57,419 bases of DNA from Paenibacillus lemnae (lineage in GTDB: Bacteria; Bacillota; Bacilli; Paenibacillales; Paenibacillaceae): contig NZ_JABBPN010000023.1 in the NCBI RefSeq assembly GCF_012933385.1, positions 1 to 57,419 of the forward strand, written 5' to 3'. A program made the translations under genes and the position numbers. Positions 9,057-18,517 of this stretch are shown one piece after another. Numbering within the stretch: the first letter of the stretch is position 1; each line of letters starts with the position of its first letter. Below the pieces are notes generated by a model, which did not search any database, was not told the DNA's origin, and saw only the letters and a program-made list of their open reading frames with translations.

Positions 9057-9130
9057 GGCGGTCGTGGCGAAGGGGTTAACGCACCGGTCTGTGGCTCCGG
9101 CATTCGTGGGTTCAAGTCCCATCGATCGCC
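9057..9130 (+). tRNA. tRNA-His (anticodon GTG)
   Basis: It folds as a full cloverleaf. The acceptor arm is GCGGTCG paired with CGATCGC, including one G-U pair, plus the extra G(-1) opposite C73 that is diagnostic of tRNA-His. The anticodon loop is CTGTGGC with anticodon GTG, and the T arm is TGGG-TTCAAGT-CCCA. The 3' CCA is not encoded. Position 31-39 in the anticodon stem is a T-T mismatch. It is a lone tRNA gene followed by a strong terminator. Confidence 0.95.
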
Positions 9131-9137
9131 CTTATGG

Positions 9138-9165
9138 AAATGGAGAGCGTATGCTCTCCATTTTT
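9138..9165 (+). terminator. terminator after tRNA-His
   Basis: An 11-bp perfect stem (9138-9148 with 9153-9163) has loop GTAT and is followed by T's. Confidence 0.85.
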
Positions 9166-9270
9166 CTATGTCCATTTGTTTAGTTATTTCCTGTATTTTC
9201 ATATTTAGCGATCTCTGGTTATATAATATACGGCATACCTGCAAGATTTTCGGTAAAGGGGACAACGATC

Positions 9271-10002
9271 ATGGTTTCAGCATTGATCGGCAGCTTTATT
9301 TCAGCAATGGCGACCGTTCTCGGAGCGGTCCCGCTGTTGTTCGTTAAAAGCCTGTCGGAAAAATGGAAGGATGTTCTGGTAGCATTCACGGCCGGAATTA
9401 TGGTGTCCGCTTCTACATTTGGATTAATGCCTCAAGCTCTGGAAGAGGGCGGTATGCTGTCCTTGACGCTGGGTCTTCTCGCCGGCATTGTGGTCCTTGA
9501 CCTGATCGGCAAAAACATCCCTGAACTGGATGAAGAGAATAGGCATCGCTTCGGTTCCTTTGATCCCTCATCGCTTTTGGTCATCATTGCTTTGTTCATT
9601 CACAATATTCCGGAAGGCTTGAGCACAGGATTCAGTTATGCGAGTCAGAATGAAGGATTGGGGTTAATGGTTGCCATTTCCATTGGTGCCCAAAACATGC
9701 CGGAAGGGCTTATCCTGGCTGTGTTTCTGATCAACAGCAATGTCAGCCGGTTGAAAGCACTCCTCATTGTTTTTTTAACAGGGATCATGGAATTGGTATC
9801 AGCTGTAGCGGGCTATTTTGCTGCAAGCTATATCGAGTGGATGATTGGATACGGTCTTGCTTTTGCCGCTGGTGCCATGATGTTTATCGTCTATAAGGAG
9901 CTGATCCCTGAGAGCCACGGTCATGGGTATGAACGCCCTTCAACGTATTCCTTTATCGCAGGCCTGCTGATCATGGTGTATATCAGTTATTTTTTCGGAT
10001 AA
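9271..10002 (+). CDS. ZIP-family divalent metal transporter
   Basis: An integral membrane protein of 243 residues with about eight hydrophobic segments. It carries the two ZIP metal-site helices: HNIPEGLS near residue 110 and AQNMPEGL near 145, each with the His/Asn-x-x-Pro-Glu-Gly pattern. A third acidic/histidine site lies near YKELIPESHGHG. ZIP proteins import Zn, Fe or Mn down their gradient; the metal cannot be told from sequence. The ATG is preceded by AAAGGGGAC. It is monocistronic, between tRNA-His and the YqkE-like gene. Confidence 0.9.
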   Translation: MVSALIGSFISAMATVLGAVPLLFVKSLSEKWKDVLVAFTAGIMVSASTFGLMPQALEEGGMLSLTLGLLAGIVVLDLIGKNIPELDEENRHRFGSFDPSSLLVIIALFIHNIPEGLSTGFSYASQNEGLGLMVAISIGAQNMPEGLILAVFLINSNVSRLKALLIVFLTGIMELVSAVAGYFAASYIEWMIGYGLAFAAGAMMFIVYKELIPESHGHGYERPSTYSFIAGLLIMVYISYFFG

Positions 10003-10034
10003 GAGAAAGGGATGCAGTAACGAGAATGACCTGC

Positions 10035-10040
10035 TATAAT
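10035..10040 (+). promoter_or_regulatory. extended -10 promoter element for the YqkE-like gene
   Basis: TGCTATAAT forms an extended -10 element about 24 nt before the ATG. The -35 region is poor. Confidence 0.5.
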
Positions 10041-10063
10041 GTGGGTTGAACGAGGTGATAAAT

Positions 10064-10330
10064 ATGGCAGCCAAGTCTAAAAGAGGCCGGAATCAGGCAC
10101 CTGCAGCCCGAAATGAAGAGAAACCTGCAACATTGAAAGACCTGCTGAATCCGGATGTTCTAGAAAAACTGAAAGAGGCATCAGCCTCACTGAAAGCAGA
10201 TGAAGCGGATAAGCGGGAGCAGGAGCGTCTGGCAAGGGAAGAAGCGAAGAAAGCTGAGCAAAAACGGCTGGATAATGATTTTGAGCATCTGCTGAATAAC
10301 AGCGGAATGGATTGGCATAAATACAAGTAA
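10064..10330 (+). CDS. YqkE-like small charged protein
   Basis: An 88-residue highly charged protein. The N-terminus is basic (AAKSKRGRN) and is followed by LKDLLNPDVLEKLKE. A long Glu/Lys/Ala-rich stretch (about 45-72) is predicted to be a coiled coil, and the C-terminus is FEHLLNNSGMDWHKYK. It matches my recollection of the Bacillales YqkE family, whose function is unknown. The ATG at 10064 has GAGGTGA six nt upstream; the in-frame TTG at 10046 overlaps that site and is less likely. It is monocistronic with its own promoter and terminator. Confidence 0.82.
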   Translation: MAAKSKRGRNQAPAARNEEKPATLKDLLNPDVLEKLKEASASLKADEADKREQERLAREEAKKAEQKRLDNDFEHLLNNSGMDWHKYK

Positions 10331-10359
10331 AAGACGGCCTTCAGCAGCCGTCTTTTTTT
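10331..10359 (+). terminator. terminator after the YqkE-like gene
   Basis: A 7-8 bp stem, AGACGGC (10332-10338) with GCCGTCT (10347-10353), is followed by seven T. Confidence 0.9.
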
Positions 10360-10477
10360 GTTATTATGAGACCTCATCCTCAATACATGACAGAGAGAAT
10401 ATGAAATAGTAGAATAGATATTGAAATTTTAACATGAACTCAATTCCGACTATAAACCCTATGAAAGGAATGTCACC

Positions 10478-13400
10478 ATGTCAGATCAGGGAATGAATCA
10501 GAATGAACCAGATGACCAGCTGGATGCCGGGTTACTGTTAAATGTGTTGGTGGCTTTCAAAAAAGGGGATTTCTCTCAAAGGCTGCCCTATGAATGGACA
10601 GGCACAGCAGGAAAGGTTGCCGATCTCGTTAATGAGATTATGGACATGCAGGAAAACCTTGTCAGCGATGTCAAAACAGTTGCCAAAGTCGTAGGCGAAG
10701 ATGGGAAGTTGAACCGGAGATTCGTACATAAAAATAACGGCGGATCATGGGAAGAAATGGTGGACGCCTTAAACGGTCTAGTAACCAACCTGATCCAGCC
10801 AACCAGCGAAATGGTGAGAGTCATCAATGCAGTCGCTGAAGGAGATCTTTCCCGCAAAGTTGGGCTCGAGATCGAGGGACGTCCACTTACCGGAGAATTT
10901 TTAAGAACAGCCAACAATATTAATGAAATGGTTACTCAGCTCAGTACGTTCGCCTCTGAAGTGAACCGGGTTGCCAGAGAAGTTGGAACAGAAGGAATTC
11001 TGGGCGGTCAGGCGGATGTCAAAGGGGTGTCCGGGACATGGAAGAATCTTACCGACAGCGTGAATAACATGGCTAACAATTTGACAGAACAGGTCCGGAA
11101 TATTGCGGCGGTTACTACAGCGGTAGCCAAAGGGGATTTGTCCAAAAAGATTACCGTTAATGCTAAGGGAGAAATTCTGGAGCTCAAAGAAACCGTCAAT
11201 ACGATGGTGGACCAGCTCAGTACCTTTTCCTCTGAAGTCACGCGAATGGCGCGGGAAGTGGGGACAGAAGGCAAGCTGGGCGGCCAGGCAAATGTTACAG
11301 GCGTTTCCGGCACCTGGCGTGACCTGACGGAAAGCGTTAACGATATGGCGAGCAATTTAACAGAACAGGTTCGTAATATTGCAGTTGTGACGACAGCGGT
11401 GGCCAATGGCGATCTGTCCAAAAAAATTACGGCCAATGTTCAGGGTGAAATTCTGGAACTGAAAAATACGATCAACACGATGGTCGATCAGCTCAGCAAC
11501 TTTGCTTCAGAGGTAACCCGAGTGGCACGGGAAGTTGGCACTTTGGGGATGCTGGGAGGGCAAGCGCAGGTAACCGGCGTGGCCGGTACCTGGCGTGATT
11601 TGACGGAAAGCGTTAACTATATGGCTTCGAACCTGACGAATCAGGTTCGTAATATTGCAGTTGTGACAACAGCCGTTGCTAATGGCGATCTATCCAAAAA
11701 AATTACGGCCAATGTTCAGGGCGAAATTCTTGAGCTGAAAAATACAATCAATACCATGGTGGATCAGCTCAGCAACTTTGCTTCCGAAGTGACCCGTGTG
11801 GCCAGGGAGGTCGGAACGGAAGGCAAGCTTGGAGCCCAGGCCGACGTGAAAGACGTGTCTGGTACATGGAAAGACCTGACCGATACCGTGAACTACATGA
11901 CCAGCAATTTGACCGTACAAATGCGGAATATTGCCGGGGTGACAACAGCGGTGGCCAACGGCGATTTGTCCAAAAAAATTACAGTGGATGTGAAGGGCGA
12001 ACTGCTGGAACTCAAAAACACCATTAATACGATGGTCGATCAGCTCAGCTCCTTTGCTTCGGAAGTAACCCGGGTAGCCCGGGAGGTCGGAACGGACGGA
12101 AAGCTGGGCGGACAAGCTACGGTAGGCGGCGTGGCCGGTATCTGGAAAGACCTGACGGAAAATGTGAACACAATGGGTTCCAATCTGACCGATCAGGTCC
12201 GAGGCATCGCCAAAGTGGTCACTGCCGTAGCCAATGGCAATCTGCAGCAGAAGCTGAATGTGGAAGCCAAAGGCGAGATCGCGGATTTAACAGACACGAT
12301 TAACAACATGATCGATACCCTGGCCACATTTGCAGACCAGGTGACGACCGTATCACGTGAGGTTGGCGCAGAAGGCAAGTTGGGCGGCCAGGCAAGCGTA
12401 CCGGGGGCTGCAGGCACCTGGCGCGACCTGACAGACAATGTTAATTATATGGCGAGCACATTGACGACCCAGGTTCGTGCCATTACGGATGTAGCGACAG
12501 CGGTCACCAAGGGAGACTTGTCACGTACGATTGATGTTGCAGCCGCGGGAGAGGTTGCTGCGCTAAAAGATAATCTCAATGAAATGATCCGGAATCTGAA
12601 GGAAACGACACGCATTAACATGGAACAGGATTGGCTGAAAACCAATCTGGCCAAATTCTCCCGTATGCTTCAGGGACAGCGGAATTTAAATGCCGTCAGC
12701 CGTATGATTCTCTCCGAGCTGGCACCGCTCGTATCTGCACAGCACGGTGTGTTTTATTTGAACCAGACGGACAATGGCAGTGCCCTTCTCAAGCTCTATG
12801 CCAGCTACGGATACCAGCAGCGTAAAAACCTGTCTCATGAATTCCGTGCAGGAGAAGGTTTAGTAGGTCAGTGTCTTGTCGAGAAGCAGCGAATTCTATT
12901 GACGCATGTTCCGCCGGATTATGTGGTCATCTCGTCTGGGCTCGGTGAAGCTGCTCCGCTGAATATCGTGCTCCTTCCCATTACCTTCGAGGACCAGGTC
13001 CTTGCTGTATTGGAACTGGCATCATTCCGTACGTTCAGCGAGATCGATATTGCATTCCTGGACCAGCTCACGGAGTCGATCGGGATTGTTATCAATACGA
13101 TGCAGGTAAACCGGAGAACGGAAGAGCTCTTGATGCAGTCCCAGTCGCTGACGGAAGAACTGCAGAACCAGCAGCAGGAGCTGCAGCATACCAATGAAGA
13201 ACTGGAAGAGAAGGCCAGACTCCTTGTCGTTCAAAAAGCGGAAGTCGAGAGCAAGAACGATGAGATCGAGCTTGCCAAACGATTCCTGGAAGAAAAGGCG
13301 GAGCAGCTTGCTTTGACCTCTAAATACAAATCCGAGTTTTTAGCCAATATGTCCCATGAACTCCGGACACCGCTGAATTCGCTTCTGCTTCTTGCTGAGC

Positions 13401-15427
13401 AGCTGGCTGACAATCCTGACCGGAATTTGTCCAGTAATCAAGTGAAATTTGCAAAAACGATTCAAGATTCCGGCATGGAGCTGCTAAATTTAATCAACGA
13501 TATTCTGGATTTATCCAAAATCGAGTCCGGAACAGTAACACCTGATTATAACGAACTCCAACTGACTGAATTGGTCGGCAGCCTGGATCGAACCTTCCGG
13601 CATATTGCGGAAGATAAAAAGGTTGGCTTTGACCTCATTCTTGATGAGAATCTTCCGGCAGCGATCGGAACAGATTCCAAGCGTTTGCAGCAAATCTTGA
13701 AAAATCTGCTGTCCAATGCATTCAAGTTCACAGAACGGGGTGAAGTGACTCTGCAGATCGCTCAGGCACATCAAGGGTGGCGGCAGGATAACGTGACGCT
13801 GAATGAGGCAGTTACTGTACTATCTTTTGCCGTACAGGATACCGGTATTGGTATTGCCCCGGAGAAGCAGCATATCATTTTTGAAGCATTCCAGCAGGCG
13901 GACGGCAGCACCAACCGCGAGTATGGGGGAACCGGATTGGGATTGGCCATTTCTCGCGAGATAGCAGCACTTCTGGGCGGAGAAATTACACTGTTCAGCA
14001 GAGAAGGAGAAGGAAGCACCTTTACGTTGTATTTGCCTCTGGACGAAGACATGGCTGGTCCGGAACCGAAACCTAAATATGAGCCTGAAGTGATTGATGT
14101 TGCGCCTCCTGTGCGCAGCCGTTCTTTTGGACGGAGTCAACCCTCGAAGATCGAGGACGATCGTCATTCGATACAACCGGGAGATCAAGTGTTTCTGATT
14201 GTGGAAGATGACTTGGTATTCAGCGAGATCCTGCTGGACATTTTCCGTAAAAAAGGAATCAAAGCCGTTATTTCATCCACAGGCCTGAACGCGCTGGAGC
14301 TGGCAAGAACGTATAAACCCGCTGCCATTACGCTTGATTTGAGACTTGAAGATACAGACGGTTGGCTTGTAATCGAGCATTTGAAAAACGATCTCGGAGT
14401 ACGTCACATACCGGTATGCGTCATTACGATTGAGGAAGATGAAGCTGCACTGAAACAGAAAGGCGTATATGACTATATATGCAAACCGGTTTCTAATGAG
14501 GATCTGGAAAATGCTATTGATCATGTCAGAGCTTTTGCTGCGAAACAAACGAAAACACTCTTGATTGTGATGAAGGATGAGCAGCGTCTTTTACAGATGG
14601 CGGAGTTTCTTCAAAATGATGATGTGAAGATCATTACTGCTGCTTCGGCGCAGCAAGGTCTGAATGAACTGAAGTCGAACCAGGTCGACTGTCTGCTGAC
14701 AGATAATGATCTGAGTGATATCCAAGTGATTTCTTTTATACGGGAGATTCAGAAGTATTCGGAGCTGAAGTATCTTCCGATCGTAATTCACCGAAGCCGG
14801 AAATGGAGTGCCGAAGAAGAAGAAGTTTTGGAAGAACTGCTGAAAGCCTCTGTGATCAAGACAGCAAAATCTCAGATCCAGGTGATGGATGACACGGCAT
14901 TGTTTCTGCACCGCAAGTCAGAAAATCTACCGGAAGATTCCTGGGAGACGCTGGTTAAGCTGCATCAGTCGGATGAGCTCATTCAGCATAAGAATGTGCT
15001 TGTGGTGGACGATGATATCCGTAATATATTTGCACTTACGACCATTCTGGAACGTCACAATATGAAGGTGATTCCAGCCGAGAACGGACATGAAGCCCTG
15101 CATATTCTGGCACGTTCTCCGGAAGTCGATATCGTGCTTATGGACATTATGATGCCGGTGATGGATGGTTATGAAACGACCCGTGCTATTCGAAAACAGC
15201 CTCAGTTTAAGGATCTGCCGATTATTGCCCTGACAGCCAAAGCCATGAAAGGGGATCGGGAGCAGTGTCTGGAAGCAGGAGCTTCCGACTATATTACTAA
15301 GCCCGTGAACAGTGCGCAGCTGCTCTCGATGATGCGAAGCTGGATGTCGGAAAACGGAGCCGAAACAGCCTGGAACGAAGCCGCAGCAGATCGTGAGCAG
15401 GACAACGGTGAGAATCAGCGATCGTAA
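10478..15427 (+). CDS. soluble poly-HAMP hybrid histidine kinase with three receiver domains
   Basis: A signalling kinase of 1649 residues with no membrane segment or signal peptide. The N-terminal 720 residues are about seven units of roughly 92 residues made of paired HAMP-like segments, recurring as VAREVGTEGKLGGQA and TAVANGDLSKKI. A GAF domain follows (about 735-890), then a coiled coil, then HisKA with MSHELRTPLNS and phospho-accepting His960. HATPase_c has the N box (LLSNAFKFT), DTGIGIA and GGTGLGLA. Three receivers follow, with putative Asp1287, Asp1409 (a degenerate domain) and Asp1556 in VLMDIMMPVMDG. The architecture recalls fungal group III (Nik1/Os-1) kinases and their bacterial relatives. 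The input signal is unknown, and no separate response regulator gene is adjacent. AAAGGAATG precedes the ATG. Confidence 0.93.
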   Translation: MSDQGMNQNEPDDQLDAGLLLNVLVAFKKGDFSQRLPYEWTGTAGKVADLVNEIMDMQENLVSDVKTVAKVVGEDGKLNRRFVHKNNGGSWEEMVDALNGLVTNLIQPTSEMVRVINAVAEGDLSRKVGLEIEGRPLTGEFLRTANNINEMVTQLSTFASEVNRVAREVGTEGILGGQADVKGVSGTWKNLTDSVNNMANNLTEQVRNIAAVTTAVAKGDLSKKITVNAKGEILELKETVNTMVDQLSTFSSEVTRMAREVGTEGKLGGQANVTGVSGTWRDLTESVNDMASNLTEQVRNIAVVTTAVANGDLSKKITANVQGEILELKNTINTMVDQLSNFASEVTRVAREVGTLGMLGGQAQVTGVAGTWRDLTESVNYMASNLTNQVRNIAVVTTAVANGDLSKKITANVQGEILELKNTINTMVDQLSNFASEVTRVAREVGTEGKLGAQADVKDVSGTWKDLTDTVNYMTSNLTVQMRNIAGVTTAVANGDLSKKITVDVKGELLELKNTINTMVDQLSSFASEVTRVAREVGTDGKLGGQATVGGVAGIWKDLTENVNTMGSNLTDQVRGIAKVVTAVANGNLQQKLNVEAKGEIADLTDTINNMIDTLATFADQVTTVSREVGAEGKLGGQASVPGAAGTWRDLTDNVNYMASTLTTQVRAITDVATAVTKGDLSRTIDVAAAGEVAALKDNLNEMIRNLKETTRINMEQDWLKTNLAKFSRMLQGQRNLNAVSRMILSELAPLVSAQHGVFYLNQTDNGSALLKLYASYGYQQRKNLSHEFRAGEGLVGQCLVEKQRILLTHVPPDYVVISSGLGEAAPLNIVLLPITFEDQVLAVLELASFRTFSEIDIAFLDQLTESIGIVINTMQVNRRTEELLMQSQSLTEELQNQQQELQHTNEELEEKARLLVVQKAEVESKNDEIELAKRFLEEKAEQLALTSKYKSEFLANMSHELRTPLNSLLLLAEQLADNPDRNLSSNQVKFAKTIQDSGMELLNLINDILDLSKIESGTVTPDYNELQLTELVGSLDRTFRHIAEDKKVGFDLILDENLPAAIGTDSKRLQQILKNLLSNAFKFTERGEVTLQIAQAHQGWRQDNVTLNEAVTVLSFAVQDTGIGIAPEKQHIIFEAFQQADGSTNREYGGTGLGLAISREIAALLGGEITLFSREGEGSTFTLYLPLDEDMAGPEPKPKYEPEVIDVAPPVRSRSFGRSQPSKIEDDRHSIQPGDQVFLIVEDDLVFSEILLDIFRKKGIKAVISSTGLNALELARTYKPAAITLDLRLEDTDGWLVIEHLKNDLGVRHIPVCVITIEEDEAALKQKGVYDYICKPVSNEDLENAIDHVRAFAAKQTKTLLIVMKDEQRLLQMAEFLQNDDVKIITAASAQQGLNELKSNQVDCLLTDNDLSDIQVISFIREIQKYSELKYLPIVIHRSRKWSAEEEEVLEELLKASVIKTAKSQIQVMDDTALFLHRKSENLPEDSWETLVKLHQSDELIQHKNVLVVDDDIRNIFALTTILERHNMKVIPAENGHEALHILARSPEVDIVLMDIMMPVMDGYETTRAIRKQPQFKDLPIIALTAKAMKGDREQCLEAGASDYITKPVNSAQLLSMMRSWMSENGAETAWNEAAADREQDNGENQRS
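10850..12600 (+). repeat. in-gene tandem HAMP-coding repeats
   Basis: Six consecutive units of about 276 bp within the hybrid kinase gene encode the same 92-residue HAMP pair. Units 2 and 3 (around 11230-11770) are nearly identical, including whole stretches such as NIAVVTTAVANGDLSKKI, which suggests recent duplication or gene conversion. Confidence 0.8.
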
Positions 15428-15435
15428 TCATATCA

Positions 15436-15474
15436 GCCTCAGTCCATTTGAGGGATCAAATGGACTGAGGCTTT
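15436..15474 (+). terminator. terminator after the poly-HAMP kinase gene
   Basis: A perfect 16-bp stem (15436-15451 with 15456-15471) has loop GGGA and is followed by a short T-rich tail. Confidence 0.85.
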
Positions 15475-15562
15475 ATAGTGATTCTGCAGATGCGATTGAT
15501 ATAAAATATTAAGCGTGTTACAATTAGTTAGTGATTATTTTGATCGTATGGAGGTTTTATTT

Positions 15563-16270
15563 ATGAAAGTTGAAATTTGGTCGGACTTTATGTGTCCATT
15601 TTGCTATATTGGAAAACGTCATTTTGAGGAAGCGCTGGAGCGTTTTCCTCACAAAGATCAGGTGGAGGTTATATATCGCAGTTTTGAACTGAGTCCTGAT
15701 GCGAATTATGAGCCTGGTGTATCGATGACCGAACTGCTGGCGAAGAAATATGGCATGACGATTCAGCAGGCTGAGGAGGCGAATGGTAACGTAACAGAGC
15801 AGGCAGCCAGAGCCGGACTAACCTATCATTTGGATCGAGTGGTTCCGGCGAACACGTTTCATGCCCATCGTCTGGTCCATTTTGCAGCACAGCACGGTAA
15901 AATGCAGGAGATAACGGAAACGCTGTTCCACGCTTATTTTACCGATGTTAAGGATTTGGGAGATGTGGAACTGCTGGCTGATCTTGCTCAGGAAGCAGGG
16001 CTGTCTCGTGAAGAAGCGGCTGCTGTCTTGGCTGGTAATCAATATGCAGATCATGTACGTGCTGATGAGGAAGCAGCCCACAAGATCGGTGTGCGAGGGG
16101 TTCCATTCTTCGTGTTCGGCGGGAAATATGCAGTTTCCGGAGCACAGCCTGCTGAGGTATTCAGCTCGGCACTCGACAAAGCACTAGAGTCCGAAGCATC
16201 TCTGATTATGGTGGATGAGAAGAACAATAAAGAAGGCGGCTCCTGCAGAGACGATTCATGCGGAATATAA
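15563..16270 (+). CDS. FrnE/DsbA-like thioredoxin-fold oxidoreductase
   Basis: A cytoplasmic protein of 235 residues (no signal peptide) of the DsbA family, FrnE-like branch. It has an N-terminal thioredoxin motif C-P-F-C at residues 11-14 (SDFMCPFCYIG). A helical insertion follows, then the cis-Pro segment GVRGVPFFVF near 180. The tail has two more cysteines (GGSCRDDSCGI), as in FrnE proteins. It probably acts as a thiol oxidoreductase or chaperone in redox stress. The ATG at 15563 has GGAGG eight nt upstream; the longer frame from 15515 lacks a ribosome binding site. It is monocistronic. Confidence 0.88.
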   Translation: MKVEIWSDFMCPFCYIGKRHFEEALERFPHKDQVEVIYRSFELSPDANYEPGVSMTELLAKKYGMTIQQAEEANGNVTEQAARAGLTYHLDRVVPANTFHAHRLVHFAAQHGKMQEITETLFHAYFTDVKDLGDVELLADLAQEAGLSREEAAAVLAGNQYADHVRADEEAAHKIGVRGVPFFVFGGKYAVSGAQPAEVFSSALDKALESEASLIMVDEKNNKEGGSCRDDSCGI

Positions 16271-16342
16271 GAAAATTGTGAAAAAACTTCTGCTTTTGCG
16301 TTACACTATAAGTATTGCAAAGTGTAAGAGGGTGAAACAGTT

Positions 16343-16975
16343 TTGACTGGAACGTCTGCTGATGGAATGATGTCCCTGCTGAACGAAGAAGCCTTGACAT
16401 GGTTTCTCGAAACTTTTCGTTCGCTGGGGCCCTTGCCAGGTATTTTAATAACTTTTATGAAATCATTTGTACCACCGCTTCCGACCGCTTTCATCGTCGG
16501 GCTGAATGCTGCTGTGTACGGGTTCTGGCCCGGATTTTTATATTCCTGGTTCGGCATCATTACAGGCTGTATGGTCACTTTCTGGATCATACGCAAGGTA
16601 GGGGATGCGGGAATCTTGAATCGCTGGGCTTCCAAGCCTAAAGTGGTCAAAGGGATGCATTGGATCCGGAAAAACGGCTTCAGTTATGTATTTTTGTTAA
16701 GCATCCTGCCTGTGGGTCCTTTTGTGGCGGTGAATATTGCTGCAGGGCTGGGACGAATGCGAATGGCCTCTTATCTGGCTGCGATCATTCCGGGTAAGGG
16801 ACTGATGGTACTGCTCGTATCTTTTGTGGGCGCGAACTTTTCCAGCTTTATTACCCAGCCACCGCTGCTTGCAGGATTAGTGTTCGGTATTTTCGCTTTA
16901 ATGTGGATCAGCAAAAAAGTCGAGACGTACATTCTCGGCAAGCAGGCGATGTCAGAAACCAAAGCAGAAATGTGA
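16343..16975 (+). CDS. VTT (TVP38/TMEM64) family membrane protein
   Basis: An integral membrane protein of 210 residues, related to DedA and SNARE-associated (VTT) proteins. It has about five hydrophobic segments. The conserved re-entrant core runs from FVPPLPTAFIVGLNAAVYG through FLYSWFGIITGCMVTFWIIRK, and LLSILPVGPFVAVN comes later. Relatives are implicated in lipid scrambling or flipping. The start is TTG, with GAGGGTG eight nt upstream. It is convergent with the MFS gene and shares a bidirectional terminator with it. Confidence 0.85.
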   Translation: MTGTSADGMMSLLNEEALTWFLETFRSLGPLPGILITFMKSFVPPLPTAFIVGLNAAVYGFWPGFLYSWFGIITGCMVTFWIIRKVGDAGILNRWASKPKVVKGMHWIRKNGFSYVFLLSILPVGPFVAVNIAAGLGRMRMASYLAAIIPGKGLMVLLVSFVGANFSSFITQPPLLAGLVFGIFALMWISKKVETYILGKQAMSETKAEM

Positions 16976-16999
16976 TCTTATGAAGATAAGGGACAATAA

Positions 17000-17052
17000 A
17001 CAAAGAAATGGCGATATCAGGGGCTCAGCATCTGATATCGCCATTTCTTTGT
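17000..17052. terminator. bidirectional terminator between the VTT and MFS genes
   Basis: A 21-bp perfect inverted repeat (17000-17020 with 17032-17052) lies between convergent genes. The stem ends carry A-rich and T-rich arms, so it can act in both directions. Confidence 0.88.
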
Positions 17053-17078
17053 GTCTCACAACAGATTGAGGATGCTCG

Positions 17079-18350
17079 TCAAGATAAAGGCACAGAAGCG
17101 CTGCGCTTTTCTCTGAACATGAAAAAGTACATCAGGGAAGAAGCGACGTACAAGATGCCTGTGATACAGAATGTGATGGCATAACCCCAATAGCTTCCAT
17201 GTCTCATCACAAGCATAGCCTGAACAGGTCCCATCGTTGCCCACCCCATCATAAAGGCAGTTTGGGTAAAGGAGTTAGCAATACCCCGCCGGTGATCAGG
17301 CACACGGTCTACCAGAATAGAAGACTGGATCGGATTGGCAGCGTTCATTAAAGCTTGACGGAACAAAAATCCAACGGCAGCCACGCCAAACAGATTGGTA
17401 AATCCGGTCACAAGCAAGAAGGGCAAGGACAACAGCTGAAAGCAGAGGACTGCTTTAACCGCTCCCACACGCTGCACCAAAAACGGTCCGATCAGCATGG
17501 AAACAATCGTCATGATCTGTCCCAGCGAGATCAGGATGCCGACTGCTGAGAGAGAAACTGAGAAACGGTTCGTGAAATACAGGTTTAGATAAGGCACAAC
17601 AAGCCCAGATCCCAAACCGACGAGCAGTTGTGCTAAAGCAAACTGTCCGATGATTTTGAATTCAGCACGCGATGGTTTCTTCTTCAGCGGCCCTTGGGGG
17701 GAAGAGGTACGTGCTGGTTGTTCGGTTTTTTCTGCAGGAGAGCTGTTCTCGCTTGTAAATAACAAGGGTATAAAAGCAGCGAGTGTACTTATTCCACCAA
17801 TCATGAGCACGATCTTCATACTGCTAATTTGGGTGATTCCGAATAACTGTAAGATGTCTGCTAGAAAGCCGCCGCCCATCCCGCCCAGCACTTGAGCCGC
17901 CAGAACCAGGGAAGCATGGTAGCTGAAGATGGTCATCCGTGAAGACTTGTTACTGTTCTCAGCAAGGAAAGGAATGGCCAAAACTTGAAATATAGCCGAG
18001 AACAAGCCTGTAAAGACGGCTAAGCTTAACAAACCAGTGGATTGCTCTACCCATGACCTGAATATTAGAGCGATCCCGCTTAATAAAGCGCCTAGAATCA
18101 GCAGTTTTTTGCGGCTGCCCCGGTCACCAAGAAAGCCAATCGGTATAAACATAAGAGCGGTAGCCAAGGATTGAACACTGACCACCGTTCCATTCATGGA
18201 ATCCGGATATCCGATATCCTTGATAAACAAATTGTATAGAACGCCAAACATACCGGTACCGATCTGGTACAGTACGTTGGCTAGAAAAAACAGCTTGATA
18301 TTGTGCGGCAGTGTTCCAAAATCTCGTGTTGACTGAAAAATTCGTGACAA
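17079..18350 (-). CDS. MFS transporter
   Basis: A transporter of the major facilitator superfamily, 423 residues with about 12 hydrophobic segments. The loop 2-3 motif is visible as GFLGDRGSRKK, and a charged cytoplasmic loop in the middle (about 195-220, with SSPAEKTEQPART) separates the two halves. The substrate is not predictable. I choose TTG 18350 because AGGAGG lies seven nt upstream on the minus strand; the frame continues to a TTG at 18377, but that would place the ribosome binding site inside the gene. No neighbour is co-transcribed. Confidence 0.87.
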   Translation of the reverse strand: MSRIFQSTRDFGTLPHNIKLFFLANVLYQIGTGMFGVLYNLFIKDIGYPDSMNGTVVSVQSLATALMFIPIGFLGDRGSRKKLLILGALLSGIALIFRSWVEQSTGLLSLAVFTGLFSAIFQVLAIPFLAENSNKSSRMTIFSYHASLVLAAQVLGGMGGGFLADILQLFGITQISSMKIVLMIGGISTLAAFIPLLFTSENSSPAEKTEQPARTSSPQGPLKKKPSRAEFKIIGQFALAQLLVGLGSGLVVPYLNLYFTNRFSVSLSAVGILISLGQIMTIVSMLIGPFLVQRVGAVKAVLCFQLLSLPFLLVTGFTNLFGVAAVGFLFRQALMNAANPIQSSILVDRVPDHRRGIANSFTQTAFMMGWATMGPVQAMLVMRHGSYWGYAITFCITGILYVASSLMYFFMFREKRSASVPLS

Positions 18351-18457
18351 AAGGCAACCTCCTAGTATGTAAAGCAACTTATCTATTCTATCAGGTTAGC
18401 TGCATGCAAGGAAGCTTAAAAATGAATGAATTATGTGTATGTATGGTCATAACATGA

Positions 18458-18501
18458 AAAGAGCGGCCTTCCGCGGGTAGAACCCGGGAAAGCCGCTCTT
18501 T
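18458..18501 (-). terminator. terminator of the small 76-aa gene
   Basis: A 10-bp outer stem, AAAGAGCGGC with its complement (18458-18467 with 18492-18501), plus an inner CCCGGG-containing stem lies just past the minus-strand stop and is followed by T's on that strand. Confidence 0.85.
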
Positions 18502-18517
18502 CATTTAGATTTAGGAC

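Noticed and set aside
13820..14188. Antisense frames inside the poly-HAMP kinase gene
   Set aside because: They are many, overlap the strong kinase frame, lack ribosome binding sites and show no known motif.
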